This document shows positions 49,046-58,242 of a DNA stretch of 64,000 nt, piece after piece. The translations under genes were made by a program, and so were the position numbers. This DNA comes from Hymenobacter volaticus (GTDB lineage: Bacteria; Bacteroidota; Bacteroidia; Cytophagales; Hymenobacteraceae), in the NCBI RefSeq assembly GCF_022921055.1, contig NZ_CP095065.1, forward strand, positions 1-64,000, given 5' to 3'. The notes below the pieces were generated by a model. It ran no database searches. It saw only the letters and a program-made list of their open reading frames with translations, and was not told the DNA's origin. Position 1 is the first letter of the stretch, and each line of letters begins with the position of its first letter.

Positions 49046-50616
49046 ATGTCTGCTACCAACCCTGACGCTACTCTTACCCAGCAGTTACGCGCGCTGGAAA
49101 CGGTTCCCGATTCCTACATCGTGGTTTCGCCCGAGCTGGTGATTCTCGCGGCCAGCAACGCCTATCTGGCCGACACGCTGAAACAGCGCGAGGAGTTGGT
49201 GGGGCGCTATTTGTTCGACGCTTTCCCTGATAATCCAGTCGCACCCCAGGCGCATGCCGTGCGCAACTGGCGCGCCTCACTCAAGCACGTTATTGCTACG
49301 GGCCAGCCCCATCAGATGGCGCTGCAACACTATGATGTGCTCGACCCCGAACGGCCAGGCCACTTTGTGGAACGCCACTGGAAGCCGCGCAATACGCCCG
49401 TGTTCAACGCGCAGGGCCAGTTGCACTACATCATTCACAGCTCGGTCAACGTCACGCAGGAGGTGCAAGCACGGCAGGCGCAAGACCGGGAGCAGGAGGC
49501 TCTGCTGGCAGCCGAGCGGGAACGGCAGCAACTTAGTCAGCTCGTGCTGCACGCGCCAGCCGCCATGTGCCTGCTGCAGGGCCCCGGGTTGGTGTATGGA
49601 CTCGTCAACCCCAGCTACCAGCAGCTGTTCCCGGACCGGGTGCTGCTGGGCAAGCCACTACTGGAAGCGCTGCCCGAGTTTCAGGGTAGCACCGTGTGGG
49701 AGCGCTTGCAGCAAGTCTACCGCACGGGACAGACTAACCAGGACCAAGAAGTGCCGGTAACCCTGGCGCGCACGGCGGATAGCAAGCCAGAACAACACTA
49801 CTTCAACCACACGTTTCAGGCGCGCTACAACGCCCAGCAGCAGGTGGATGGCGTGTATGTGTTTGCCTTCGATGTGAGCGAGCAAGTACAGGCGCGCCAG
49901 CAGGTGCAAGCCCTGAACCAGCAACTCACGCGCGTGAATGCCGACCTGGACAGCTTCGTGTACATGGCTGCGCACGACCTGCGCGCGCCGATCAACAACC
50001 TAGCGGTGCTCATGCAAGTGCTAGGCGAGGAATTGACGGATCGCCCTGGTATGGCCACCAACCCACTGCTGGAGATGATGCAGGAAGCCGTGACACGCTT
50101 TCAGCGGACCCTCGGGCAGCTCAGCGAGATGCTGCCGCTTCACCAAGCTCCGGACTCAACTGCCACTCCTGTAGAGTTGGCGGCTGTCGTAGCGGACGTG
50201 CGCCAGGATTTACGGCCTGCTTTGCAGCAAACGGGGGCCAGCTGGTGGTGGATAACGCCGCCTGTCCGGTGGTCGCTATGCCCGCCAAGAGCCTGCGCTC
50301 CGTGCTTTACAATCTGCTCAGCAATGCCTTCAAATACCACCATCCCACCCGGCAGCCGGTGGTACACCTGAGCTGTCACGACCAGGACGGGTGGTGGTGC
50401 CTGCGGGTAGAGGACAATGGGCTGGGATTGACGGCAGACCAGCAGGCTGCCTTATTTACCTTGTTCCGTCGGTTCCACGACCATGTGGAAGGCTCCGGCC
50501 TGGGGCTGTACACCGTCAAGAAACTGGTGGAAAACCTAGGCGGCCGGGTCGAGGTACAAAGTGAGTTGGGTTTCGGGTCCACTTTCCAGGTATTTATACC
50601 CCATCACGCGCGGTAA
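49046..50616 (+). CDS. PAS sensor histidine kinase, one frameshift
   Basis: About 523 residues. The first PAS-like unit (5-140; IVVSPELVILAASNAYLADT, FPDNPVAPQAHAV, QHYDVLDPERPGHFVERHWK) is a clear paralogue of the first unit of the kinase at 45427. A second PAS (160-285) follows, then HisKA with His near 310 (AHDLRAPINN) and HATPase (NLLSNAFKY, DNGLGL, GSGLGLYTVKKLVENLGG). One G is lost near 50239: ACGGGGGCCAG should have one more G, joining QTG to GQLVVDNA. Looks like a gene duplication with loss of three PAS units. Confidence 0.8.
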
Positions 50617-50625
50617 AAAAGGAGG

Positions 50626-51063
50626 CTCCGTACTGCCCCTTCTTAATGCTTATATCCTGCGCAATCTGTTGCTGGTCCTTCTGATTGCATTAGTGGCCTG
50701 CTCCGCCGCTACGATTCCGGTTGGGATCTTACCGGCAACACCTACCTCGCCTGCTGCCATTGTTGTAACGGGTAAGTTGCTGAATGCCACGCAGGGTAAC
50801 TCTGTATGGATCGCCTACAACAACGACGCACTCCATCATCGGGTCAAAGCACTAACCAGCCGGACTTATCGTGTACTGGCTGCCCGATTTAACCAACTGC
50901 GCACCTGCTACAGGGCCCAGCAGAGCATGAGCCGGCGTGGCAACTGCTACAACAACGCCACCCCCGCTCTTGGCTATCAATCCCCCAACCTCTTCGAAAC
51001 CCACCTTTCAACAAAGTCTCAATTGTGTCCGGTATTGCTTGACCAGCTGGGATACGGCCCTTA
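50626..51063 (+). pseudogene. Lipoprotein-like start fused to a deleted IS3-type transposase tail
   Basis: The frame starts with a lipoprotein-like signal (LLLVLLIALVACSAAT). From about 50905 it reads CYRAQQSMSRRGNCYNNA, then jumps to PALGYQSPNLFETHL and LSTKSQLCP. QSMSRRGNCYDNA and LGYxSPxxFE...LST are the two conserved ends of the IS3-family catalytic C-terminus, normally separated by about 60 residues. This is an internally deleted IS3-type remnant in frame with a small lipoprotein start. Confidence 0.55.
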
Positions 51064-51103
51064 AAAAAAACGGGGCGCGGTAGCTGCTTGCTACTGCGCC
51101 CCG
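51062..51103 (-). terminator. Rho-independent terminator of the GHMP/uridylyltransferase operon
   Basis: Stem arms 51071-51084 (CGGGGCGCGGTAGC) and 51090-51103, one mismatch, 5-nt loop. An A run at 51063-51070 becomes a U tract on the minus transcript. It lies 24 bp past the gene end at 51127. Confidence 0.85.
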
Positions 51104-51126
51104 GACTGAGAATTGCTCTTTTTCCC

Positions 51127-54100
51127 TTAAAAAGCCGCCAGCCCCGCCACGTAATCTTTGCTGCCGTCAGTCACCCAGGCATCCAGCTGGGCGGGGTCTT
51201 TCATTTGCTGGCCGCGGGGCGGGGCACCACCAGGTAGCCGCAGGGGACCTCGGGCAGGGCCGACATATCGCTCCAGAGCTTTTCGATTTGGGCGACGGGG
51301 TAAATGTCTTCCTGGCCGTGGCCCCAACGGTACTTCACCTCCTTGATGGTGACGTAGGTGGGGATGCGCTGGGCCACGCTGCGCACGGCGCGGGCCAGGC
51401 GCGCCTCGTCGGCGGTTTGCAGCTCGGCGCGGGTGAGGCCGAAGAGGGCCAGCAGCGGGTCGATTTGCACCCAGGTGGTCATGGTGTTGTAGTAGCTCAG
51501 GCCAAGCTCGTCTTCTTCGCGGGGCTGGGCCAGGCCTTCGAGCAGGCGCAGTTGGCCGTTGACGCGGGCCAGGCCGCCGCCGCGGTCCTCGATGCGGCGG
51601 GCCACTACCTCGAAGGTCAGCACGTTGGCCGAGGCTAAGTGGTAGCCTAAGGCCGCCGCGTCGAGGTCGACGCCAAGGGTGTCGATGTTGTGCAGCATCA
51701 GGGTTTCTACCTGCGGCTGCTCGCGCAGCAAGCGGGCCAGGGTGCCGTTGCGCAGCAGGTTCGATACCTCGTACCAGTGGCCGAGCGGCGAGAAGCGCTG
51801 GGCCGCAATATTATCCACGTAGTCGGTGCCTTCGCCTTTGCTGCTGGCCCACCCTATCATGGTATTGCGCACGGCGTCGCGCACTTTCTGCTTGTTTTCG
51901 TCGAGCGTTTCCTGGGGCATTTCCTCCCACAGAAAGCGCAGGTCGCGGGCCATAGGCACGAAGCGCTGGCCGATGGAGCGGCCCTCCGAGAGATACACCG
52001 GCCCGGCGTAGCCTAGGTTGCCGGTCCGGGCCAGGTGCGCCTGGATGGGGGCGTGCGTGAGGTAGCTCGTGGCCACCAGGTGCGGAATCACGGCCTCGTA
52101 GCGCGCGGCCGTGTGGCGGGTTTTGGCCAGGTGAATCTCGAGGAAGCTCCGCATCCGGCCTTCCAGCTCGACAAAGGGATTCAGGGCCTTGATGACGCCC
52201 GCGCCCTTGGTCCAGCGGCTGCCCACGCCGGCCGCCAAACTCAATACGCCCACTTTGCCGGCCCGGATGGCGGCCTCGCCTGCTGGCGCATAGGCCCGCA
52301 ACTCGTCGAGCACCGCCGCGTCGCCGGGTAGCACGTCGGCAATGGTGGTTTCGAGCGGCAACTGGTTGCGGGAGAGGCCAATGCGGCCCTTCTGCAAGTC
52401 CGTTCGGATGTCCTCGTGCTGAATGTAGTCGAAGCCGTTTTCCTGTTTGATGCGCTCGGCCTTTTCGTTTTCAACGCTGCGGTTGCCTTGCGCGCCGGGG
52501 TCCGATACCTGGAACAGGTTGCTGACGATGGTGCGCAGCAGCGGGTACGCCAGGTTGTTTTGCTCGCAGTGGGTGGTGAAGAAATCGACCTCCGCCCGGC
52601 GCAGATACGAGATAGTAGCCGGGTCTTGCTTCACGAGTTGCGAGACGTGAATGGCGTAGTATTGCTCGGGCATGAGCGCCTGAGCGCCCTCGTGCAGCGT
52701 GGCCCAGCTGCCCTGGTAGTTGATGTCCCAGTTGTAGACCACCGGCTCCATGGCGAAGGGCAGCGCCGCCGACAGCTCCTGCTTGGTCGAGCGCAGCAAT
52801 TCCAGCACGCGCACCTTGTAGTCCTCGTAGCGGTCGGGGTTCACAAACATGCCCATGCCGCCGCCCGACATGCCGCCCAGCATCAGAAAGCCGTAGTAAT
52901 CGGCCCGAACTGCTGCTTGGCGCGGGCAATAATCTCCTCCGTGAAGTGGGTCGAGGCCCAGGGAATAATCGTCTTAATCGGGTACTCCCAGTTGCGGGCG
53001 GTGTTGGCGGCCAGCTTGCGCACGTCGCCTTCTTTGAGCGCGCCCAAGATGTTGTCAAACACCTGGTTGGTGAACTGCCGGGCAACCCATTCCTTCTCGC
53101 CCCGCAGCAGGTATTTCTCGCTCACCATCTCCAGAATCGGGCCCACGTTGGAGGCCATGCCGCCGTGAAACAGCACGAGTGAGTTGCGGATGCGCTCGCC
53201 CATTTCGGGGTGAATGTCGTCCCCGGCCAGCACGCGGTGGCGGGCAGCAGCGTGCCCCGGCTGATGCCAAACTCGGGGTCGTCGGCCTGGGCAAAGGTGC
53301 CCTGAATGGCCTTGATGCCCGGCCACACGCCGCCCGAATCCTGCCAACCGCCGCCCGAGCCGCCAATCCACTCGCCCAAAATGGCCCGCGAGGCCACTAG
53401 GCGGCGCTCGTCTTCGGTGAGGCCGTTGGTAAGGCTTTTGGTTTGGCCGGTAGCGCGCATCAGCAAACTGATAATGCAGCCCAGCAGGTTGGTGGACACG
53501 GCAAAGCGCGAGCCTTTCGGAATGTCGTTGACCTTGGTAACGAGCTCGATGCCCATGCCCGGGGCCACGATGCGGGCCAGCAGTTGCGGCAACGATTGAC
53601 CAGTGCCCTCAAAGGAGGGCGGAATCAGGCCCGAGGCAATGACGCCCGCTTTCACCAAGCTCAGGTAATCGTTGCCGAAGTTAAACAAGTCGGTTAAATC
53701 GGCCACGTCCTTGGTCGTGTTCAAGTCGATGCTGGTCAGGCGCAGCACCGGCTCGGGAATGACGCGCACGTAGGCGTGCAGCGGCGGCCGGATGTCTTTG
53801 TCGCGCCCAAACATGCCCAGGTTTATCGACAAGTTGACCACCCGCGCGCCCTCAGGGTAGTCCATGCCCAGAAAGAAAATATCCGACCAGCCGCTGTGCG
53901 TCAAATCCATGCGCACGGCCGTGTGCTCGTGCAGCACCGGGTAGAAGAGCGCGCCTTCCTGCTTCTGCAACAAGGCTTTATGGATATGAATGGGGTGCTC
54001 GTCCTGGTGGCCTACCCGGAACATCCACTGGTTGCCCTTGGTCGAGCGCACGCTCTTGCGCACTTGGTTGGCTAGGGTTTGAAAGGACAGTTGGTGGTAA

Positions 54101-54456
54101 CTGTCGGCCAGCGCGCTGAAGAGCATGGCGTTCGGTCCGTGCGCGTCCACTTCGGTTAGGAACGTGCTGATGGCTTGCTCGAAGCGCCGCGCCAGCAAGT
54201 CCTCGAAGCCGGCGTAGGGAATCTTGCCCACCCCCGGCGTGGCCGGCGATTCCTGCAGAAAAAACCGGAACCCCGCGTACAAAAACAGGATGGCCCGCAC
54301 CTTGTCGTAGAGGCTCGGCGTGGCCTTGCGAAAGTTGTCCAGCTCGCGCAGGCTTTTCAACAAGTCCTTCGCGGAGAGGGATTTGGCCAGCTCGTAAAAC
54401 GACCGGTCCCGTTTGGTGGGGTCGGTCGAGGTTATCGTCTCAATGAGTATATTCAT
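51127..54456 (-). CDS. GHMP-kinase/uridylyltransferase-like fusion protein (about 1110 aa), frameshifted
   Basis: Starts [20 protein letters not shown]. The N-terminal 340 residues are of unclear family. At about 370-385, [16 protein letters not shown] is the ATP-binding motif of fucokinase-type GHMP kinases; [12 protein letters not shown] near 525 fits the C-terminal GHMP half. At about 745, [20 protein letters not shown] is a UDP-sugar pyrophosphorylase-type nucleotide loop, with [13 protein letters not shown] further on. Single G or C losses near 53245, 52885 and 51216 break the frame; correcting the last adds [20 protein letters not shown] and ends at 51127. Likely phosphorylates a sugar and makes its UDP form; the substrate is not known. 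Confidence 0.65.
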
Positions 54457-54480
54457 GGGAAATGCAGAAGGCCTCCGTGC

Positions 54481-55422
54481 TTAGCGGCCATTGGCTTCGG
54501 CCAAGAGTTCGACCATGGTGCTGAGCGTTTCCCCGCGAGCTTCGCCGGCCAAACCCAGGGCGAGTTGGGCCCGCAACAGGCCGTGGCGGCGGCTCAAGTC
54601 GTAGCGCGTGCCTTGAATTTCGAGGGCCAGGTATTTTTCGGTCTCGGCTAGTTCCTGCAGGGCTGGCGTGAGCAAAAGGTTGCCGCTACTGCTTGCTTGG
54701 TGGCGCGCTAGAATAGCAAAAATGTTGGGCGTGAGCACGTGCATGCCGAAAAAGCATAGGTAGTAACCCGCCCTCAGGCCCGGCGTGGGCAGCTCGAGCT
54801 CGGCGGTGCTCAGCGAAGGCTTTTCGATGATTTTCTCGATCTCATAGGTGCCCGCCCGCCCGCTCACGAGCCGGCCGGTGAGGGTGCCGTAGCGCCCAAT
54901 CTGGTGTTCAATCGTGGGGTTGACGGCCGACACGGCGCAGTCCTCCTGCGCGGCCAGGGCTAGCAGCTGCGCCGCGCAGCGTTGCCCCGGCCGGGCCGAT
55001 ACGTAGAGGTAGTCGCCGAGCAACAGCAAAAACGGCTCATTCTGCACAAAATCGCGGGCGCAAGCCACGGCGTGGCCGTAGCCCAATGGCTCGACCTGCT
55101 CGGCAAAGTGCAGCCGGCTCAGCAGAAAGTCGATTTTATCGGCCTGCTGGGTGGCCCAGTCGCTACCTTGGTACGAACGCACCAGGTTGTCGCGCAGGGA
55201 AGCAAAGGCGCTGAGGTAACGCTCGCCGTCGCCGGGGGCGCAAACCACGCACAGCTCTTCGATGCCGCTGTTGAAAGCTTCTTCGGCAATGATTTGAATA
55301 ACGGGCTTGTGCAGGCCATCGAGGTCGATAACGGGCAGCATCGCCTTCTGAATGGTATCGGCCACGGGGTAGAGCCGCTCGCCGCGGGCGGCCGCCGTAA
55401 TGACGGCTTTTTTAACTTTCAT
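54481..55422 (-). CDS. GalU-like nucleotidyltransferase (313 aa)
   Basis: Start ATG 55422 (MKVKKAVITAAARGERLYPV). The fold is that of UTP-glucose-1-phosphate uridylyltransferase: KAMLPVIDLDGLHKPVIQII, YGHAVACARDFV, FLLLLGDYLYVS, EIEKIIEKPSLSTA and LLTPALQELAETEKYLALEI. The nucleotide loop reads AAARGERLYP where GalU has AAGLGTRFLP, so glycine, leucine and threonine positions differ. It precedes the fusion gene by 24 bp on the same strand, a two-gene operon for sugar-nucleotide metabolism. The substrate may differ from glucose 1-phosphate. Confidence 0.75.
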   Translation of the reverse strand: MKVKKAVITAAARGERLYPVADTIQKAMLPVIDLDGLHKPVIQIIAEEAFNSGIEELCVVCAPGDGERYLSAFASLRDNLVRSYQGSDWATQQADKIDFLLSRLHFAEQVEPLGYGHAVACARDFVQNEPFLLLLGDYLYVSARPGQRCAAQLLALAAQEDCAVSAVNPTIEHQIGRYGTLTGRLVSGRAGTYEIEKIIEKPSLSTAELELPTPGLRAGYYLCFFGMHVLTPNIFAILARHQASSSGNLLLTPALQELAETEKYLALEIQGTRYDLSRRHGLLRAQLALGLAGEARGETLSTMVELLAEANGR

Positions 55423-55559
55423 AGTGGGGCTTCGAAGGGAAACGACTGGCAAGATACACTAGGCTGCAGGCAGCGCAATAAAGCAAGCCCCTCAGAGATA
55501 GGAGAGAAAGAAAAGAGGCATGACTTTATCGTAGCCATGGCTACCCTATCCGACTGATT

Positions 55560-55790
55560 GGAAAGATACTGAGTCTTTATTGGTTGAGCTCAGTGTGCGC
55601 ACCAACGACTACGGTCGGCTTCCGTTGCCTAACGCGAGTTACTCGATGCCGTTTTTTCCGCTTGCGGGCCAACAGCGCCTAGTACCATCTGCCCTACGAT
55701 GTACCTCCTTCGCGCACGGTCTACAAACAATTCGAGGCCTGACGCTACTTAACTATCAGCCCAAGCAGCCTCCCAAGTTAGGCCTGGCGC
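55560..55790 (+). pseudogene. N-terminal scrap of an IS5-type transposase
   Basis: In mixed frames: LRELLDAVF- followed by LPYDVPPSRTVYKQFEA and RYLTIS. This is the conserved N-terminal zone of IS5-group transposases (LREVLNAIFYLLRTGCQWR.LPxDFPPWxTVYxxFxxW). Several frame changes and a stop after FEA. No ends found. Confidence 0.5.
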
Positions 55791-55937
55791 TAGTTCTACC
55801 TGTGCTGCCACCAGGCCCTATCTGCTGGCTTTGCCTGCAGCGTTAACGGGTTGCGCCGAAGAGAATCGAACGCCCTACCAGAACAAGATCAGAGTTCTAC
55901 TACAGCCACGACCGTTTATTCATCGCTTTTGCGTAGC

Positions 55938-56695
55938 TCACAGCTGGATAGCGAAATGCTCTAGCAAGGCCTGGGCAAAGGCTTCTTCCGAGTCGAGCGT
56001 CGTTTCTTCCCGCAACGGCCCCGGGTGACGATCAGGCGCCGGTCACGCAGCGTCAGGCGCCCGTCCGCCGTGGCCCGGGAGCAGACCCGCTTTTGGCTAA
56101 AGTGCGACTCGGGCGAGGTCTGGTGGTACACGCACATGTCGTTGAACTCCGCCAGCTTATGCGCCTGCCGCCTGAACCGGTACACGATTTCTCCCGGGGC
56201 ATTCGGCACGTGCTGGTTTTGCTGCTGGAGCTTGTAGTACTCCCCTTCCTGGTGAATGCGATACGCGGTAAGGCCCTGCACCTGCGGGCCTCGGTCATGC
56301 AGGCGCAGCGGCCGGCGAAAGGAATCGCCAAAGCCGACGTCCACCAGGAACACGTCGTCGAGTTCCACTGCGAGCGCCAGGTGGTCAAAGGCAGGGCCGA
56401 ACGTGCCGTCCGGTTTGCCCACTTCCGCCGCAATCAGCGTTACGCGAAACCCGATTTCCTGCAGCAGGTGGGCAAACAACCCGTTCAACTCGTAGCAAAA
56501 GCCGCCGCGCCGGTGCTCGACCACCTTGGCAAACAGCTGCCGCTCGTCCAGCACGATGGGCTGCCGGGCGTGAATGCTCAAGTTTTCAAACGGCACGGCC
56601 CGCAGGTGGGCCTCCTGCAGCTCGGCCAACGTATGTGCGTCGATTTGCAGGGGACCGTGGTACTGAATCCGCGCGAGGTAGTGGTTTACATTCAT
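55938..56695 (-). CDS. nat: Arylamine N-acetyltransferase, C-terminal frameshift
   Basis: Start ATG 56695 (MNVNHYLARIQYHGPLQIDA). Catalytic triad visible: Cys67 in RRGGFCYELN, His105 in FDHLALAV, Asp119 in FLVDVGFGDSF. Also FENLSIHARQPIVLD and NQHVPNAPGEIVYRFRRQAH. About 250 residues when one missing G near 56022 is restored, which changes the tail to GPLREETTLDSEEAFAQALL and moves the stop to 55938. Transfers acetyl groups from acetyl-CoA to arylamines or hydrazines; cytosolic. Confidence 0.8.
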
Positions 56696-56846
56696 TGGTT
56701 GCCGGGCGGCACCGCCCGCTCGCTCTGTGGTGCTGAAAGGTTCGGGCGTACCCCGCCGCTGCCGGTGGGCCAAACCGGCGTGCGGCGGTAACGGCCCTCC
56801 GGTAAGAATCCCAAAACTACGGTTCGGTTTGGCGAGAGTAAGAAGC

Positions 56847-57029
56847 TCAAAAAGGCATTTGGGTATAAGCAGCCCGCGGCGTGGCCTTAGGATCCCAGAA
56901 CTCGAACAGGGTAATCGTGTGGCTATTGCCTTCATCTTCAGACAAAAAGAAGTAGTCGGCCTCTTCGCTTGATTCAAACTCATCTTCGCATAACCATTTG
57001 GTTGATGCTATTAGCTGCCGCTGAAGCAA
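56847..57029 (-). CDS. Small acidic hypothetical protein (60 aa)
   Basis: Starts MLQRQLIASTKWLCEDEFES, then SEEADYFFLSEDEGNSHTIT and ends AAYTQMPF. Strongly acidic and short; no family recognised. Protein-like composition is the only support. Confidence 0.3.
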   Translation of the reverse strand: MLQRQLIASTKWLCEDEFESSEEADYFFLSEDEGNSHTITLFEFWDPKATPRAAYTQMPF

Positions 57030-57238
57030 CCTAGAAACAGTACTCCTCGGCGCTTTTCAAGAGTTGCTTATCGTAGATGTTACTGCCTCAGGGAGAACGG
57101 CACAACTATTCTAAGTTCTTCTTGTACGAAATTGCGTATAATCCGAAGTTCAGTTTTCGTATAATCCGAAGTGGGTTGCGGTTTTTCTACCTGCACCTTT
57201 GGCGTAGCGTATCTCTGCGCTCCTTATCGGTTCTTTGT

Positions 57239-57451
57239 ATGGTACATGATGCCCGCTTTGGCTCGCATGCCCAAACGCCCGTCCAGCGACAGTGGGTGTT
57301 GGCCCAGATGCAAGCCTTCCTACCCCGCTTAAAAGCTAGAAATTCCCCTTCCGCGCAGCAGCTCTACGCCCGCTACGTGGCGGGCGAGCTAAGCTGGGCG
57401 GCTATGCGCCAAGCCCTCGACGCGGCTACCGAAGCCGGCCGAGTCGGCTAG
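57239..57451 (+). CDS. Small helical protein, antitoxin-like (70 aa)
   Basis: Start ATG 57239 (MVHDARFGSHAQTPVQRQWV); upstream codons of the longer frame look non-coding. The end, QQLYARYVAGELSWAAMRQA, recalls small antitoxin proteins with a short helical bundle, but no partner toxin is adjacent. Function uncertain. Confidence 0.4.
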   Translation: MVHDARFGSHAQTPVQRQWVLAQMQAFLPRLKARNSPSAQQLYARYVAGELSWAAMRQALDAATEAGRVG

Positions 57452-57668
57452 CTGCGCCGCCTCTTTATCTCTCCGTTGTTTGTTTGCCCGTAGCTGGAAA
57501 CGGCCTTGCCGCCGTGGCTCCGCGGCCCGAGGGCGACGCTCCTGGGGCTACGGAGCCTTGCCGGAGGTAACAATGGATTAAGCGTTTCGCGTTTCGCCAC
57601 CCCTTTGGCTAGACTGATGCGGGACCAGCAAATCGCAATTTTTTAGAAGTTCTTTTTCCTTATTGGGC

Positions 57669-58060
57669 ATGAATAGTTTCACCCCGGTCCCCACGTACTT
57701 GCTGCTGAAGCTGTGCAGCTACGACGAACAGCCCCTGGTTGTCGTGCACGTTGTACTGGCTTGGCACCAGGCACTGCTGAGCTTGCCCCTGTTAGGCCGG
57801 GTAGATCTGGCCGTGCCCGACCTCGGTTCGCGCCGGCTGGTTCTGTTATCGATCAAGCCTGCTCCAGAAGAGCACTCCCCCGTCTCATCGTATTCGACGA
57901 GGCAGACGGGCCTGGATGTAGGACTGGGCGGGAGTTACCAGTGGATCTGACGTGCTCGTTCGAGCAAGCGCCCATGGTGGCCGCCGAAGCCCGCCAGCAC
58001 CTGCTGGCCGTGGCTTCCGTTATTTTGGCCGCGGGTCACGAGCGCCGCTCCTTGAATTGA
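57669..58060 (+). CDS. Unrecognised protein, possibly frameshifted
   Basis: Begins MNSFTPVPTYLLLKLCSYDE, then VVVHVVLAWHQALLSLPLLG; the frame changes near 57850-57900 and ends AEARQHLLAVASVILAAGHE at 58060. Composition is protein-like in both parts but no family is recognised and continuity is not proven. Confidence 0.3.
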
Positions 58061-58242
58061 CGCCGTTAGCCAAGCAGTGGCATGGCTGGTAATCGACCTA
58101 CCCGGAAGCGCTGCTGGCCGCAACCAGTATAAGGCCAGGTAGTGCTTTGCTCTGGCGTACACTTTCTCGCTTAGCTAAAACGTATACGCTTGCGTAAACC
58201 TTGGTAACAGGCCACTAACTGCTTCCTGTTGGCACCTCTCGT

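Noticed and set aside
55848..55900. tRNA-like T-loop GTTCGATTC on the minus strand
   Set aside because: Flanking bases do not form a T stem and no acceptor or anticodon arm can be drawn.
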